A stretch of 35,825 nt of DNA from Bacteroidales bacterium (GTDB taxonomy: Bacteria; Bacteroidota; Bacteroidia; Bacteroidales; F082), in assembly GCA_016291135.1 (NCBI GenBank), contig JAEFAE010000029.1, positions 1-35,825 on the forward strand, in the 5' to 3' direction. Every line of letters begins with the position of its first letter. Positions within the stretch are counted from its first letter, which is position 1. The translations under genes were made by a program, and so were the position numbers. Below the pieces are notes generated by a model. It did not search any database, was not told where the DNA came from, and saw only the letters and a list, made by a program, of their open reading frames with translations. Shown here piece after piece: positions 24,510 to 33,771 of the stretch.

Positions 24510-25208
24510 TTGAAAAGACTGTTACTCATCTTGTCATTGTTGTTGGTCGGACTGCAGCTCTTCGCCCAAGGCGAGGATCGGCTCGATTTTGACGACAAGC
24601 TTCCCCTCTTGGGTAAGATCGTGACGTCGGACAGCCTGCTTCCTGTACGCAACACACATGTTATCAGCAAGATGGCACATTGCGGTACCATCTCCAACCG
24701 GGAAGGTGTCTTTTTCATTCCCGCCAAGACCGTCGATACCCTCTGGATCAGCTGCCTGGGTTTTCGTCGCATCTTGTTGCCCGTCGATTCCACCTTGAGC
24801 GACCTGGATACCTTGCTCATCGTGCTCCATCGCGACACCATCACCTTGAAGGAAGTGACCGTATTGCCCTTATACGACTACGAGACCTTCAAACAGATGG
24901 TCATAGAGATGCCCACCCGAGAGGTGCCCCGGGAGCTGCAACGGATGAACGAGGAGCTGGCGGGCATGAAGACCGGTCGGAAACGGAATCCCTATCTGAA
25001 TGTGGAGAACGGCGGTATCACCGCCAGTCCGATCCAATATCTCTATGACCAATTCAACGCCAGCGCCCGGCTCAAGAAAAAGCTGATCCGCAACCGTAGG
25101 ATGTTCAATGAGATCCTCAAGGAACAAGGACGTACCGACGAATTGTTGCCCGATTCGCTCGACTATCCGGTGGAATATCGTGTCTATGAATACGAAGATA
25201 TAAAATAA
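24510..25208 (+). CDS. Secreted protein with CarboxypepD_reg-like domain, TTG start
   Basis: No ATG or GTG lies in frame between the promoter element and the signal peptide. TTG at 24510, four bases after an AGGGA ribosome site, starts (M)KRLLLILSLLLVGLQLFAQG, a clean signal peptide, and gives 232 residues. About residues 30-110 have the LLGKIVTSDSLLPVRNTHV ... GTISNREGVFFI ... LWISCLGFRRI pattern of carboxypeptidase-D regulatory-like (DUF4480/CarbopepD_reg_2) domains, beta-sandwich modules frequent in Bacteroidota envelope proteins. The C-terminal half is helical and charged. It is probably periplasmic; its partner is unknown. It is followed by comF after 33 bp. Confidence 0.8.
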   Translation: MKRLLLILSLLLVGLQLFAQGEDRLDFDDKLPLLGKIVTSDSLLPVRNTHVISKMAHCGTISNREGVFFIPAKTVDTLWISCLGFRRILLPVDSTLSDLDTLLIVLHRDTITLKEVTVLPLYDYETFKQMVIEMPTREVPRELQRMNEELAGMKTGRKRNPYLNVENGGITASPIQYLYDQFNASARLKKKLIRNRRMFNEILKEQGRTDELLPDSLDYPVEYRVYEYEDIK

Positions 25209-25213
25209 ATCGC

Positions 25214-25221
25214 TATATTTG
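25214..25221 (+). promoter_or_regulatory. -7 element for comF
   Basis: TATATTTG followed by C lies 20 bp upstream of the comF ATG. It is directly followed by a small inverted repeat CGGAA-AATA-TTCCG (25222-25235). Confidence 0.5.
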
Positions 25222-25241
25222 CGGAAAATATTCCGTTTCTT

Positions 25242-25937
25242 ATGCGATTATCGTTTCTTTATTCTTTCATTGATCTTTTTTATCCCTCCGTTTGCGCCGC
25301 CTGTGGCCGTTCCCTTTTCCAATGGGAGCAAGTCGTTTGCTTGCATTGCCGTTCGTTGCTCCCCCTGACGGGTTATGAAAAACAGGCGGAGAACCCGCTG
25401 GCCACCCTTTTCTATGGCAGGGTTCGGTTCAAGGCGGTGACAGCATGTTATTTCTTCTCGAAAGACGGCAAGGTACAGCATCTGATCCATGAGTTGAAAT
25501 ACCGTGGCAATGCCGATGCGGGTGTCTTTCTGGGTGAGGCACTCGGCAAGACGTTGCTGGAGGCGCCGCTGTTCCAGGGCATCGACTACCTTGTCCCGGT
25601 GCCGTTGCATCCCAAGCGCGAACGGCAACGGGGCTACAACCAGAGTCTGATGATTGCCCAAGGGGTCGCCTCGGTGACGGGAATCGCCATTGGCACGCAG
25701 TTCCTGTTTCGTTCGGCAAACACAGCCACGCAGACCCATAAAAATAAAGAGGACCGCTGGCGCAATGTAAAGGATATCTTTATACTGCGTAACGCCGATG
25801 TCCTGAAGGGGAAATCGGTGTTGCTCATCGACGACGTGTTGACGACGGGTGCCACCTTGGAGGCATGTGCCCACACCCTCTCCAAGGTGCCGGGCATCAC
25901 GCTCAGCTGTGCCACCGCCGTCTGCGCTGGGCAATAA
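25242..25937 (+). CDS. comF: ComF family phosphoribosyltransferase-like protein
   Basis: This 231-residue protein has the ComF order. An N-terminal zinc ribbon has Cys18/Cys21 and Cys33/Cys36. A linker with FYGRVRFKAV and HELKYRGN follows. The phosphoribosyltransferase-like C-terminus has PVPLHPKRERQRGYNQS (119-135) and the PRPP loop LLIDDVLTTGAT (194-205). ComF proteins take part in DNA uptake in naturally competent bacteria, at the inner face of the membrane, and are widespread in bacteria not known to be competent. No other competence gene is nearby. A -7 element lies 20 bp upstream. Confidence 0.93.
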   Translation: MRLSFLYSFIDLFYPSVCAACGRSLFQWEQVVCLHCRSLLPLTGYEKQAENPLATLFYGRVRFKAVTACYFFSKDGKVQHLIHELKYRGNADAGVFLGEALGKTLLEAPLFQGIDYLVPVPLHPKRERQRGYNQSLMIAQGVASVTGIAIGTQFLFRSANTATQTHKNKEDRWRNVKDIFILRNADVLKGKSVLLIDDVLTTGATLEACAHTLSKVPGITLSCATAVCAGQ

Positions 25938-25951
25938 GGGGTTGGCATTGA

Positions 25952-26169
25952 CGGGGTGACGGAACCCCAGAGGGGTTCGTTGTTGGTAGCCCAGGGATGG
26001 AATCCCTGGGTAACGGATGATATCGGTATTTTTTTCCCCATTCCTTTCCCAGGGTTTTTAACCCCGGCTACCGATAGGGCGACCCCTATGGGGTCTTATT
26101 TTCATTTTCAATCGTTAACCCACGGTTGAAAACCGTGGGCTACCGATAGGACAACCCCTAAAGGGGTTG
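25952..26169. repeat. Cluster of short palindromic intergenic repeats
   Basis: Between comF and the ABC gene are at least five hairpins with mostly 3-4 nt loops. Arms: GAACCCC/GGGGTTC (25962-25978), CCCAGGGAT/ATCCCTGGG (25990-26010), GACCCC/GGGGTC (26081-26095), CCCACGGTT/AACCGTGGG (26119-26139) and CAACCCC/GGGGTTG (26152-26169). An imperfect one lies near 26048-26066. The phrase GGCTACCGATAGG occurs twice (near 26067 and 26139). The stretch is a repeat field of about 290 bp with no gene in it. Confidence 0.85.
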
Positions 26170-26264
26170 ATAATCCATTGGACAAGATGGTAATTAATGG
26201 ATAGGAATGAAGATTATTCTTATTTTTGCTTCCAAATCACCGATGGTTGCCCCAATACCCTGTC

Positions 26265-27989
26265 ATGATGTCTCAACCGCTTTTGGAAATAAAAAACCTT
26301 CGCATCGACTTCCTCCATGACGGCTCTTGGCGTGAGGTAGTTCATGGCATCGACTTCGATGTGTTGGCTGGACGCACCCTCGGTATCGTTGGGGAATCGG
26401 GATCGGGCAAGTCGGTGAGTTCCCTTTCGGTGATGCATCTGCTCTCGCCCAAGACGAGCCGTATCAAAGCCGAGGCTATGCGGTTGGAAGGGCTCGACAT
26501 CAAGGACTTCGATGAAAAACGGATGGCCGACATCCGAGGAAAACGTATCGCCATGATCTTCCAGGAGCCGATGACCTCGCTCAACCCCGTCTATCGTTGT
26601 GGGCATCAGGTGTCGGAGATGATCCTCCAGCACGAGAAGGTGACAAAACAGGAGGCGCGCGACCGAGTGGTTTCCCTGTTCCGCCAGGTGATGTTGCCGC
26701 GGCCGGAAGCCATCTACGAAAGCTATCCGCATGAGCTCAGCGGCGGCCAGAAACAACGTGTGATGATTGCGATGGCCATCGCCTGCCATCCCCAGATCCT
26801 CATCGCCGACGAGCCTACCACGGCCCTCGACGTCACCGTGCAGAAAGAGATCCTGAAGCTATTGCGACAGCTGCAACGCGACACCGGCATGGGCATGGTA
26901 TTCATCACCCACGACCTGGGCGTGGTGGCTGAGATAGCCGACGATGTGGCGGTGATGCACAATGGCGAGATCTTGGAGCGGGGCACCGTGGAACAGGTAC
27001 TGCAACATCCCCTGCATCCCTATACCCAAGGCCTGCTGGCCTGCCGTCCTCCGATGAAGGTGCGGCTACGGAAGCTACCGATCGTGAAAGAGTTCCTCGA
27101 CGGCCAATGGGCTGGAGGCAAGGAACAGATCCTCCGTGAGTTACAGATCACTGATGCGGAACGGAAACAACAATTGGAAGCCCTCTATGCCCGCGAGCCC
27201 ATCCTGAAAGTGGCGCATCTGCAGACCTGGTATCCCCTCAAAAAAGGTATCTTCGGTCGGGTCTACGACCATGTCAAGGCCGTTGACGACGTCAGCCTGG
27301 AGGTGTATGAGGGCGAGACCCTCGGCTTGGTGGGTGAGTCGGGCTGCGGTAAGACGACCTTGGGGCGTAGCATCCTGCGGTTGGTGGAACCCACCGGTGG
27401 CCAGGTGTTCTTCGACGGCCAGGAGGTGACAGCCTTGAACCCTGCTGCACTGCGTGCCTTCCGCAAGCAGGCCCAGATCGTGTTTCAGGATCCCTATTCG
27501 TCGCTGAACCCCAGAATCCGCATCGGGGAGGCCATCGCCGAGCCCCTGAAAGTCCATGGCATCGAGACCGATCGGAAAAAAAGCCGGCGTCTCGTTTGTG
27601 ACCTGCTGGAGCAGGTGGGGTTGGAAGCCGCCCATTACGACCGTTATCCCCATGAGTTTTCCGGAGGTCAGCGGCAACGCATCTGTATCGCCCGCGCCTT
27701 GGCGGTGAATCCCCGCCTGGTGATCTGCGACGAGAGCGTTTCCGCCCTCGACGTGTCGGTGCAGGCGCAGGTGCTCAACCTGCTCAACCGGCTGAAAGAG
27801 GAGCGCCACCTCACCTATATCTTCATCTCGCACGACCTCGGGGTGGTGCGTTTCATGAGCGACCGGGTGTTGGTGATGTACAACGGCAAGCCGGTGGAAT
27901 ACAACGACGCCGACGCCCTCTTTGAGCATCCGCAAAACGATTACACGAAGAAGCTGATTGCGGCCCTTCCGGGGAAAACAGAAGAATAA
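26265..27989 (+). CDS. Fused double-ATPase ABC transporter subunit (oligopeptide/DppD-DppF or YejF type)
   Basis: From ATG 26265 the protein has 574 residues and two complete nucleotide-binding domains. Domain 1 has Walker A GESGSGKS (43-50), signature LSGGQ (158-162) and Walker B ILIADEPT (178-185). Domain 2 has Walker A GESGCGKT (357-364), signature FSGGQ (465-469) and Walker B LVICDES (485-491). A short linker with the C-terminal oligopeptide-binding motif [13 protein letters not shown] separates them. This is the layout of ATPases driving peptide, nickel or glutathione importers (GsiA, YejF). No permease or binding-protein gene is next to it. Sequences upstream are repeats, and the start could be one codon later. 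Confidence 0.93.
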   Translation: MMSQPLLEIKNLRIDFLHDGSWREVVHGIDFDVLAGRTLGIVGESGSGKSVSSLSVMHLLSPKTSRIKAEAMRLEGLDIKDFDEKRMADIRGKRIAMIFQEPMTSLNPVYRCGHQVSEMILQHEKVTKQEARDRVVSLFRQVMLPRPEAIYESYPHELSGGQKQRVMIAMAIACHPQILIADEPTTALDVTVQKEILKLLRQLQRDTGMGMVFITHDLGVVAEIADDVAVMHNGEILERGTVEQVLQHPLHPYTQGLLACRPPMKVRLRKLPIVKEFLDGQWAGGKEQILRELQITDAERKQQLEALYAREPILKVAHLQTWYPLKKGIFGRVYDHVKAVDDVSLEVYEGETLGLVGESGCGKTTLGRSILRLVEPTGGQVFFDGQEVTALNPAALRAFRKQAQIVFQDPYSSLNPRIRIGEAIAEPLKVHGIETDRKKSRRLVCDLLEQVGLEAAHYDRYPHEFSGGQRQRICIARALAVNPRLVICDESVSALDVSVQAQVLNLLNRLKEERHLTYIFISHDLGVVRFMSDRVLVMYNGKPVEYNDADALFEHPQNDYTKKLIAALPGKTEE

Positions 27990-28032
27990 AACCCCTTTGT
28001 TCCAGGGGAGCTGCCCCGTGGCAACCGACAGG

Positions 28033-28071
28033 CGACCCCGAAGGGGTCGTCGTAGAACCCCAGCGGGGTTC
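28033..28071. repeat. Two palindromic repeats between convergent genes
   Basis: CGACCCC-GAA-GGGGTCG (28033-28049) and GAACCCC-AGC-GGGGTTC (28055-28071) share style and arm sequences with the 25952-26169 cluster. They fill the gap between the ABC gene and the convergent M15 peptidase gene. They could act as weak terminators, though no long T-run follows. Confidence 0.75.
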
Positions 28072-28073
28072 TT

Positions 28074-28748
28074 TCATTTTTTAGGTGCCCTTTTTTCGAA
28101 ATGCTGATAGTCTTTGGCAACCGTAGGCCAGTCTCCGGCCCAAATGAACCCATGTTCAACGAAGACTTTCTTGCACAGGTCGTTGGCGTCGATCTTATGG
28201 GGGAAATCCTTGGTCCGGTCGGCATACGGCCCGGCCGTGGCAGGCTGCACGACGCCGACGTCGACATAAGGGTTCTGCAAGGGGTTGACATCCACCGCCC
28301 GGCCCAAGGCATGTTGCGACAGCTGTTTGCTGCCTGCGATGGTCCGGTAGCAGAAACAGGACGTGTTGTTGGCCCGCATCGAAGTCTCGTCGTCGGCATC
28401 GAAGTCGTCGATCAGGCGGATGCTGCAAATGGGATACTGCGCCTCGAACAGGGTCTTGAAGATGTCCAACAGGTCGTGGGCGATGGCCTTGTTACACACC
28501 ATCTCCCCTAGCTTGACCTTGCCCTCGAAGTCGTAGTACGGGATTTTCAGGTAGCGTAGGTCGTTGAAGGTCACCGTCGCATCGTCGGGCATCGACTTGC
28601 CGATCATCCGGGCCCGTACCCGAAACGGGATGGGCTGTGAGGTGAACACTTGCTCCCCACTGCGTAGCGTGTCGTACACCTGTGCGGCGCCTTGCAGGGT
28701 GAAGGCGAGCAATAAGAGTACAATGGCGGCGACCTGTCGCATTTTCAA
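28074..28748 (-). CDS. M15-family D-alanyl-D-alanine carboxypeptidase-like protein
   Basis: This 224-residue protein has a signal peptide (about 1-22, ending GAAQ). Its peptidase M15 (VanY/DacY-like) domain has the zinc motif SQHALGRAVDVNP, with His146 and Asp153, and a C-terminal His216 in YQHFEK. Such enzymes cut the terminal D-alanine or cross-bridges of peptidoglycan in the periplasm. The other conserved segments, RLIDDFDADDETSMRANN and GFIWAGDW, are typical of the M15_4 subgroup. It starts 4 bp after the nrdG stop, so it probably rides on the nrdDG transcript. Carboxypeptidase or endopeptidase activity cannot be distinguished. Confidence 0.88.
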   Translation of the reverse strand: MKMRQVAAIVLLLLAFTLQGAAQVYDTLRSGEQVFTSQPIPFRVRARMIGKSMPDDATVTFNDLRYLKIPYYDFEGKVKLGEMVCNKAIAHDLLDIFKTLFEAQYPICSIRLIDDFDADDETSMRANNTSCFCYRTIAGSKQLSQHALGRAVDVNPLQNPYVDVGVVQPATAGPYADRTKDFPHKIDANDLCKKVFVEHGFIWAGDWPTVAKDYQHFEKRAPKK

Positions 28749-28752
28749 GGGA

Positions 28753-29232
28753 TTACATGGTTTGAGGTACCCGTTGGAACCGTTCTGTGATGTCTTTCAC
28801 ACGGCCGTCGGCCAGCCGCTTGATCATCCGCTGGTTGGTGGTGACGGAGTTGAGGGGGCCGAAGCGCGCATCGTAGCGACCGGTCTTGATATAGTCGAAG
28901 GTCTCGGCATGGAAGGCCTCGGGCAACTCGTTCTTGCCGGAGTACCAGGCCGTCTTCATGTCTTTGTATTTGTTTTTGACGTGCATGGCGAGGTTGGCCA
29001 CGTCGTAGGGATCGGCGTCGCCTCCCATGAAACAGACGCAGGTGATTCCCGACTTGTACTGTTCCACCAGTTGGTCAAGTGCATCCTTGTCGAGGACATA
29101 GCCCACATCTTCCCAAAGGTACTTGCTGTGGCAACCCACGCATTGGTTGGGACAGTTGGAGATATTGATGGCTAGTGTGACTTCGTCAGGGACTTCTTGG
29201 AAAACAATATCAAAATTGGCGTATTTTAGCAT
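28753..29232 (-). CDS. nrdG: Anaerobic ribonucleoside-triphosphate reductase activating protein
   Basis: NrdG is the radical-SAM activase that generates the glycyl radical on NrdD. The 159 residues carry the CX3CX2C cluster motif Cys27/31/34 (SNCPNQCVGCHSKYLW) and the glycine-rich SAM segment FMGGDADP. The start codon lies inside the last codons of nrdD (ATG at 29232, nrdD stop at 29226-29228), so translation is coupled. With nrdD it allows dNTP synthesis without oxygen, which supports an anaerobic lifestyle. Confidence 0.95.
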   Translation of the reverse strand: MLKYANFDIVFQEVPDEVTLAINISNCPNQCVGCHSKYLWEDVGYVLDKDALDQLVEQYKSGITCVCFMGGDADPYDVANLAMHVKNKYKDMKTAWYSGKNELPEAFHAETFDYIKTGRYDARFGPLNSVTTNQRMIKRLADGRVKDITERFQRVPQTM

Positions 29233-31331
29233 CGATCGATTTCCTTTTTGCTGTAATACCTTCTGTGTGCTTCTTCTTGCCGGGCTTCGGAGAAATTGCT
29301 AATGCGTTTCAGGTATCCAATGATACGGGTTAGGTAGTCGATATTGTGGCTGTGACAGTTGGGACACTCTTTCAGATAGCGTTTGTCGATGTGTCCGCAG
29401 TCGTTACAGATGGTATTCGGGATGTTAAACGTGAAATAGTTGCAGCCTTCGCGTGCCGCCACGCGGAGGAGTTGCCGGTACTGCTCCTTGCTGAGGTGTT
29501 CCTCCAGGTTGCAATGCAGTGCCGATCCGCCGGTGAGGTGTTTGATGTATTTTTCCCCATGCAGGCGGAACTTGTCGAGGACGTTGGTGTTGGGGTCTTC
29601 GACAATGTAAAAATAGCTGTTGTAGCAGTCGCGGTGCACCTCATAGCCGTCTTCGCGGTCCCATTTGGCGTGTTTCACGCCCACGTTCTCGGCGGGGATC
29701 ATCTCGCAGTTGAACATCAGTTCCTTGGAGCGGTACTTCTTGTTGTACTTCTCGATGAGGCCGAGCACGTCTTGCACGAAATGCTCGTAGTCGGGGTTGT
29801 CGGTGATCGGAATCTTGAGGAACTCCGCCGCCTCCACCAGGCCGTTGACGCCAATGGTGAGGTACTGACGCGAGAGGTTGATGTAGCCGGCATCGAACAG
29901 GGGCAACATGCCTTTCGACTGCAACTCCTTGAGGTTCTCGTTGTAGCAGATCTGCACTTTGTGGCAGAGGTCGACGATCTCCTCGAGGAAGGTGAGGTAG
30001 TGCATGTTGTTGCGCACGGCATACTGGATGCATCGGTTCAGGTTGATGGTGAGCACACTCTTCGATCCGGTCGAGACGCCGCCTGCGCCCAGGGTATAGC
30101 TGAAGCCGTTGTCCTGGATCTCGTTGCGCAGGCGGCAGCACGACGACAGGGAGTCGGCGTTGTCGCTGATGTAGGTGAAGAACGAATGGCCTTCGGCATA
30201 CATCTCGGCGGTGAAGTCGCCCCATTCCTTGTCGATCACGTCGCCGTCTTTGGTGAGCAGCGCCATGGTCTCCACCGGGAAGGTCAGCACGCTGCGGAGG
30301 CGTTCCGCGTTAAACCATTTCATGAAGCGCTTTTGGAGCCAGCTCAGGCCCTCCCAGTCGGGCTGCGACCCATCGGGGAAGTAGAAGTTGCCGAACAGCG
30401 ACTCGAAATAGTAACGGTCGTAGTAGGCGATGTTCCAGAATACCGATTGGTAGTTGCGCGCGCCGGCCGGTTGGTTGAGGGAGTAGACGATCTGCTGGAA
30501 GCAGTCGGTGATCACCTTGTCGAGGGTGCGGGGCTTCAGCGAATGGTCCACCACCTCGTCGGCCCGCTTGTAGTAGTCCTTGCCGTAGTCCTTGCCGATG
30601 AAGTAGTTCATGTACATGAGGAACTCCGGCGTGGCGCAAGCGCCCGAGAGCTGGGACGACACCATGAACACCATGTTGATGAACCCGCCACAGAACGAAC
30701 GCAGCTTGGTGGGCGCCGTGGAGTTGCCTCCGATGGAGGCGGTTCCTTCGTTCAGCCAAGGATACATGGTGATCGAGGCACAGTAGTTGGCCAGCGAGGT
30801 CTCGTCGTTCTTGTAGATGAAGTGGTTGTTGAGCAGGTACATGTAACGGTCGGCGAGCTCCTTGCCATACACCTCCTTGATACGGTCGGTGAGCATGCGG
30901 CGGTTGATACGGATAAAGCTCGACTTGGGCAGCTCGCCCATCAGCGTGGCGATGTTTTTCTTCTCCACGTTGGCGTTGGCGTCGAACTTCGATCCTGTGG
31001 CGGCGTTCGAGGCGTTGACATAGTTGCTCAGGAACTCGATCTTCTCCCGCACCTCACGGTCTTCCGTGTGTTTTTGGCGATAGAGGATGTAGTTCTTGGC
31101 CACCGTGTAGTATTGTTCGGCCATCAGCGCCGTCTCCACCTGGTTTTGGATCTCCTCCACCGTGATGCCGTTGGTGATCCTCACCCGGCTCAGGATGGCG
31201 TTGAGGTCGTCGTCGGTGGCGTAGAAGCCCGATGCCAGAAATGCCTTGCTGATGGCGTTCTTGATTTTGTCAACGGAAAAGGCCTCTTCGCGGCCGTCTC
31301 TTTTTTTAATGTATAATCCGCCGTTGCTCAT
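29226..31331 (-). CDS. nrdD: Anaerobic (class III) ribonucleoside-triphosphate reductase
   Basis: NrdD reduces ribonucleotides to deoxyribonucleotides by glycyl-radical chemistry. The 701 residues begin with an ATP-cone (about 4-95, KKRDGREEAFSVDKIKNAI), the allosteric activity domain. The barrel contains SSCCRLRNE, a likely thiyl-radical cysteine region. The C-terminus has a four-cysteine zinc site (Cys642, 645, 656, 659) and the glycyl-radical site RIIGYL with Gly672. The end ISNFSEARQEEAHRRYY resembles the NrdD subgroup found in Bacteroidales. It overlaps nrdG. A -7 element at 31401-31408 is the likely promoter; no clear NrdR box was recognised in the divergent spacer with rnr. Confidence 0.96.
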   Translation of the reverse strand: MSNGGLYIKKRDGREEAFSVDKIKNAISKAFLASGFYATDDDLNAILSRVRITNGITVEEIQNQVETALMAEQYYTVAKNYILYRQKHTEDREVREKIEFLSNYVNASNAATGSKFDANANVEKKNIATLMGELPKSSFIRINRRMLTDRIKEVYGKELADRYMYLLNNHFIYKNDETSLANYCASITMYPWLNEGTASIGGNSTAPTKLRSFCGGFINMVFMVSSQLSGACATPEFLMYMNYFIGKDYGKDYYKRADEVVDHSLKPRTLDKVITDCFQQIVYSLNQPAGARNYQSVFWNIAYYDRYYFESLFGNFYFPDGSQPDWEGLSWLQKRFMKWFNAERLRSVLTFPVETMALLTKDGDVIDKEWGDFTAEMYAEGHSFFTYISDNADSLSSCCRLRNEIQDNGFSYTLGAGGVSTGSKSVLTINLNRCIQYAVRNNMHYLTFLEEIVDLCHKVQICYNENLKELQSKGMLPLFDAGYINLSRQYLTIGVNGLVEAAEFLKIPITDNPDYEHFVQDVLGLIEKYNKKYRSKELMFNCEMIPAENVGVKHAKWDREDGYEVHRDCYNSYFYIVEDPNTNVLDKFRLHGEKYIKHLTGGSALHCNLEEHLSKEQYRQLLRVAAREGCNYFTFNIPNTICNDCGHIDKRYLKECPNCHSHNIDYLTRIIGYLKRISNFSEARQEEAHRRYYSKKEIDRC

Positions 31332-31400
31332 ATAATGTGCTCGTTATCAAAAATTTAGCTAAATAAGACTTTTAGATTTCCCTCTCGGGATCAAGTCTTG

Positions 31401-31408
31401 CAAAATTA
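31401..31408 (-). promoter_or_regulatory. -7 element for nrdD-nrdG
   Basis: The minus-strand sequence TAATTTTG followed by C fits TAnnTTTG and lies 69 bp upstream of the nrdD ATG. No -33 TTG was found. Confidence 0.45.
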
Positions 31409-31450
31409 TAGCTTTTTCAGGGTGCATTTTATTAATGAACGATTATTAAT

Positions 31451-31473
31451 ATATCAACAAAAATATCAACAAG
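31451..31473. repeat. Direct repeat ATATCAACAA in the nrdD-rnr spacer
   Basis: ATATCAACA occurs twice, 12 bp apart, in the AT-rich divergent region. Its core TATCAACA also forms the inverted pair at 4909-4931. A shared regulator site or a chance AT-rich word are both possible. Confidence 0.45.
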
Positions 31474-31491
31474 CTAATTGTTTGATTTGAC

Positions 31492-31499
31492 TATCTTTG
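31492..31499 (+). promoter_or_regulatory. -7 element for rnr
   Basis: TATCTTTG followed by C fits TAnnTTTG and lies 55 bp upstream of the rnr ATG. No TTG is at the canonical -33 distance. Confidence 0.5.
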
Positions 31500-31554
31500 C
31501 AACGGAAAAAATCCAAAATGGGATAAAAGTTAAATTCCTTTAACATTTACAAGC

Positions 31555-33756
31555 ATGGGAAAGAAGAAAAAAGTGGCCAACAAGCTCAGTGTGTTTACCA
31601 ACGCCATCCTCAGCATCTTTGGAGAAAACCCTTTCAAACCAATGAATTACAAGCAAATCTGCAAGGTAATGGGCATCCGTGACGCTGCGGGAAAAGACGT
31701 TGTTTACAACATCTTGGTCGATCTGTTCGAACAAGGCAAACTCCTTGAAGAACGCCCCTACCGATACGTACTCAACCCTGAATATCTGCAGGATTATGGT
31801 CCGAAGACCCAATATGTGGAAGGCACCGTGGACATGAAGTCGACGGGCAAGGCCTACGTCATCCTCGACGACGCGTCGGGCGAAGACGTCTTCATCGCGG
31901 CCAACAATACGGGCAAGGCCTTGCATGGTGATCGGGTCAAGGTGGCCATGTTCCCGAAGCGCAAGGACCGCAAGCCCGAGGGAGAGATCGTTGAGGTGTT
32001 GGAACGAAAACACACCGATTTCGTAGGTGTGCTCCACATCTCGCACGGCTATGTCTTTGTGGTGCCCGACGCGAACACCGTTCCGGTCGATATCTTCGTT
32101 CCCAAGGGCGAGCTTCACGGGGCCAAGAACGGGCAAAAAGTGGTGGTTCACCTGGTTGAATGGCCCGAGAACTCAGGCAATCCTTTCGGTGAGATCGTGC
32201 GGGTGTTGGGTAACCCGGGCGACAACGACGTGGAGATGGAGTCTATCTTGGCGGCCCACGACTATCCCCTCGAGTTTCCGGAAGCGGTGGAACAAGAGGC
32301 GGCTGCCATTGCTGTCAAGATCCCCAGGGCAGAACTCGCCAAACGCCGTGATTTCCGCAAGGTGTTCACCATCACCATCGACCCGGCCGATGCCAAAGAC
32401 TACGACGATGCCGTTTCGTTGCAACAGCTGCCCAACGGCCATTGGGAAGTCGGTGTGCATATCGCTGACGTGTCGCATTACGTACGCCCTGGGTCGGCCA
32501 TCGACCAGGAGGCCTACAGCCGCGGCACCTCCGTCTATCTGGTGGACCGCACCATCCCGATGCTTCCCGAGAAGCTTTGTAACAACGTTTGTTCGCTCCG
32601 TCCCGACGAAGAGAAGCTGACCATGTCTGCCGTATTCGAGATGGATGACGACGCCCGTGTGTTGAACCATTGGATCGGCAAGACCGTCATCAAGTCGTGT
32701 CGACGCTACGCTTACGAGGAGGTCCAGGCCATGATCGAAGGCGGCGAAGGCGATTACAAGGAACAGCTCCTGACCCTCCATCGTTTGGCCTCCAGGTTGC
32801 GGGAGCAACGCATGGCTAAGGGCAGCCTCAACTTCCATTCCGAAGAGGTTAAATTCATCCTCGACGAGAAGGGCAAGCCCATCGATACCTACATCCGGGT
32901 GCAGAACGAGTCGCACGAGCTCATCGAGGACTTCATGCTGCTGGCCAACCGCACCGTAGCCGAAACCTTTGGCAAACCCGACAGTCCCTTCCGGAACCAC
33001 ACCTTTGTATATCGTATTCACGACGAACCCAATCCCGAGAAGCTGAACAACTTCCTCCGGCTGATCGCGCGGCTGGGCTATACCATGGACATCAGCTCCC
33101 GCTCCAAGCTCGTGAAGTCGTATAACAAGCTCTTCGACGACGTGGAAGGCAGGGGTGAGAAGAACCTGGTGGAGTCCGTCGCCATCCGCACCATGGCCAA
33201 GGCCGTCTATAGCACGGAGAACATCGGGCACTATGGCTTGGCTTTCGACTACTATACCCACTTCACCTCCCCCATCCGACGCTATCCCGACCTGATGGTA
33301 CACCGTTTGATTGAGCGTTATCTCCTTGAGGGTCAAGGCTCTGTCAACAAGAAGGAGTTTGAGGAGTACTGCGTGCATTCCTCCGAGATGGAGAAGCAGG
33401 CCGAGGAGATGGAGCGTCAGAGCGTGAAGTACAAGCAGGCAGAATACCTGCAGGACAAGATCGGCCAGGTGTTTGAGGGCTTGATCTCCGGGGTGAGCAA
33501 GTGGGGTATCTATGTGGAGCTCAAGGGCAACAAATGCGAGGGTTTGGTTCGCTATGAAGACATGCCAGGCGACTACTATTATCTCGATGAGGAGAACTTC
33601 CGTGTCATCGGCCAGGGATCGGGACGCATCCTTCAACTGGGCGATGAGGTAAAGGTCCGCGTAAAGGGCGTCGATCTGTTGAAACGCCAGATGGATTTCG
33701 AGTTGATCCTCTCTGAGGGCGCTCCCAAGGTGTCACGCAAGCGTCGCAAGAAATAA
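31555..33756 (+). CDS. rnr: Ribonuclease R
   Basis: RNase R is a processive 3'-5' exoribonuclease that degrades structured RNA and takes part in rRNA and tmRNA quality control. The 733 residues show an N-terminal winged-helix-like region (about 12-75), cold-shock domains (about 85-225), and the RNB catalytic domain with IDPADAKDYDDAVS (275-288) supplying metal-binding Asp276, 282, 284 and 285. FTSPIRRYPDLMVHRL follows. The C-terminal S1 domain is at about 635-720 and the tail is basic (KVSRKRRKK). It is divergent from nrdD and ends 59 bp before tRNA-Thr. Confidence 0.96.
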   Translation: MGKKKKVANKLSVFTNAILSIFGENPFKPMNYKQICKVMGIRDAAGKDVVYNILVDLFEQGKLLEERPYRYVLNPEYLQDYGPKTQYVEGTVDMKSTGKAYVILDDASGEDVFIAANNTGKALHGDRVKVAMFPKRKDRKPEGEIVEVLERKHTDFVGVLHISHGYVFVVPDANTVPVDIFVPKGELHGAKNGQKVVVHLVEWPENSGNPFGEIVRVLGNPGDNDVEMESILAAHDYPLEFPEAVEQEAAAIAVKIPRAELAKRRDFRKVFTITIDPADAKDYDDAVSLQQLPNGHWEVGVHIADVSHYVRPGSAIDQEAYSRGTSVYLVDRTIPMLPEKLCNNVCSLRPDEEKLTMSAVFEMDDDARVLNHWIGKTVIKSCRRYAYEEVQAMIEGGEGDYKEQLLTLHRLASRLREQRMAKGSLNFHSEEVKFILDEKGKPIDTYIRVQNESHELIEDFMLLANRTVAETFGKPDSPFRNHTFVYRIHDEPNPEKLNNFLRLIARLGYTMDISSRSKLVKSYNKLFDDVEGRGEKNLVESVAIRTMAKAVYSTENIGHYGLAFDYYTHFTSPIRRYPDLMVHRLIERYLLEGQGSVNKKEFEEYCVHSSEMEKQAEEMERQSVKYKQAEYLQDKIGQVFEGLISGVSKWGIYVELKGNKCEGLVRYEDMPGDYYYLDEENFRVIGQGSGRILQLGDEVKVRVKGVDLLKRQMDFELILSEGAPKVSRKRRKK

Positions 33757-33771
33757 TTTTTCATTAAACCC

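Noticed and set aside
25952..26169. CRISPR array
   Set aside because: The repeated units are short palindromes of differing sequence and spacing. No identical direct repeats of 25-40 bp with uniform spacers are seen, and no cas gene is nearby.
29346..31316. 656-codon open frame on the plus strand across nrdD
   Set aside because: It is antisense to a clear NrdD with intact motifs. The Val/Ala/His/Gly-rich translation is typical of the shadow of GC-rich codon use.
31332..31554. NrdR box in front of nrdD
   Set aside because: AT-rich words are present, but no pair resembling the NrdR consensus could be identified by eye.
32173..33636. 487-codon open frame antisense to rnr
   Set aside because: It is a shadow frame of RNase R, with no family character, no promoter and no ribosome site.
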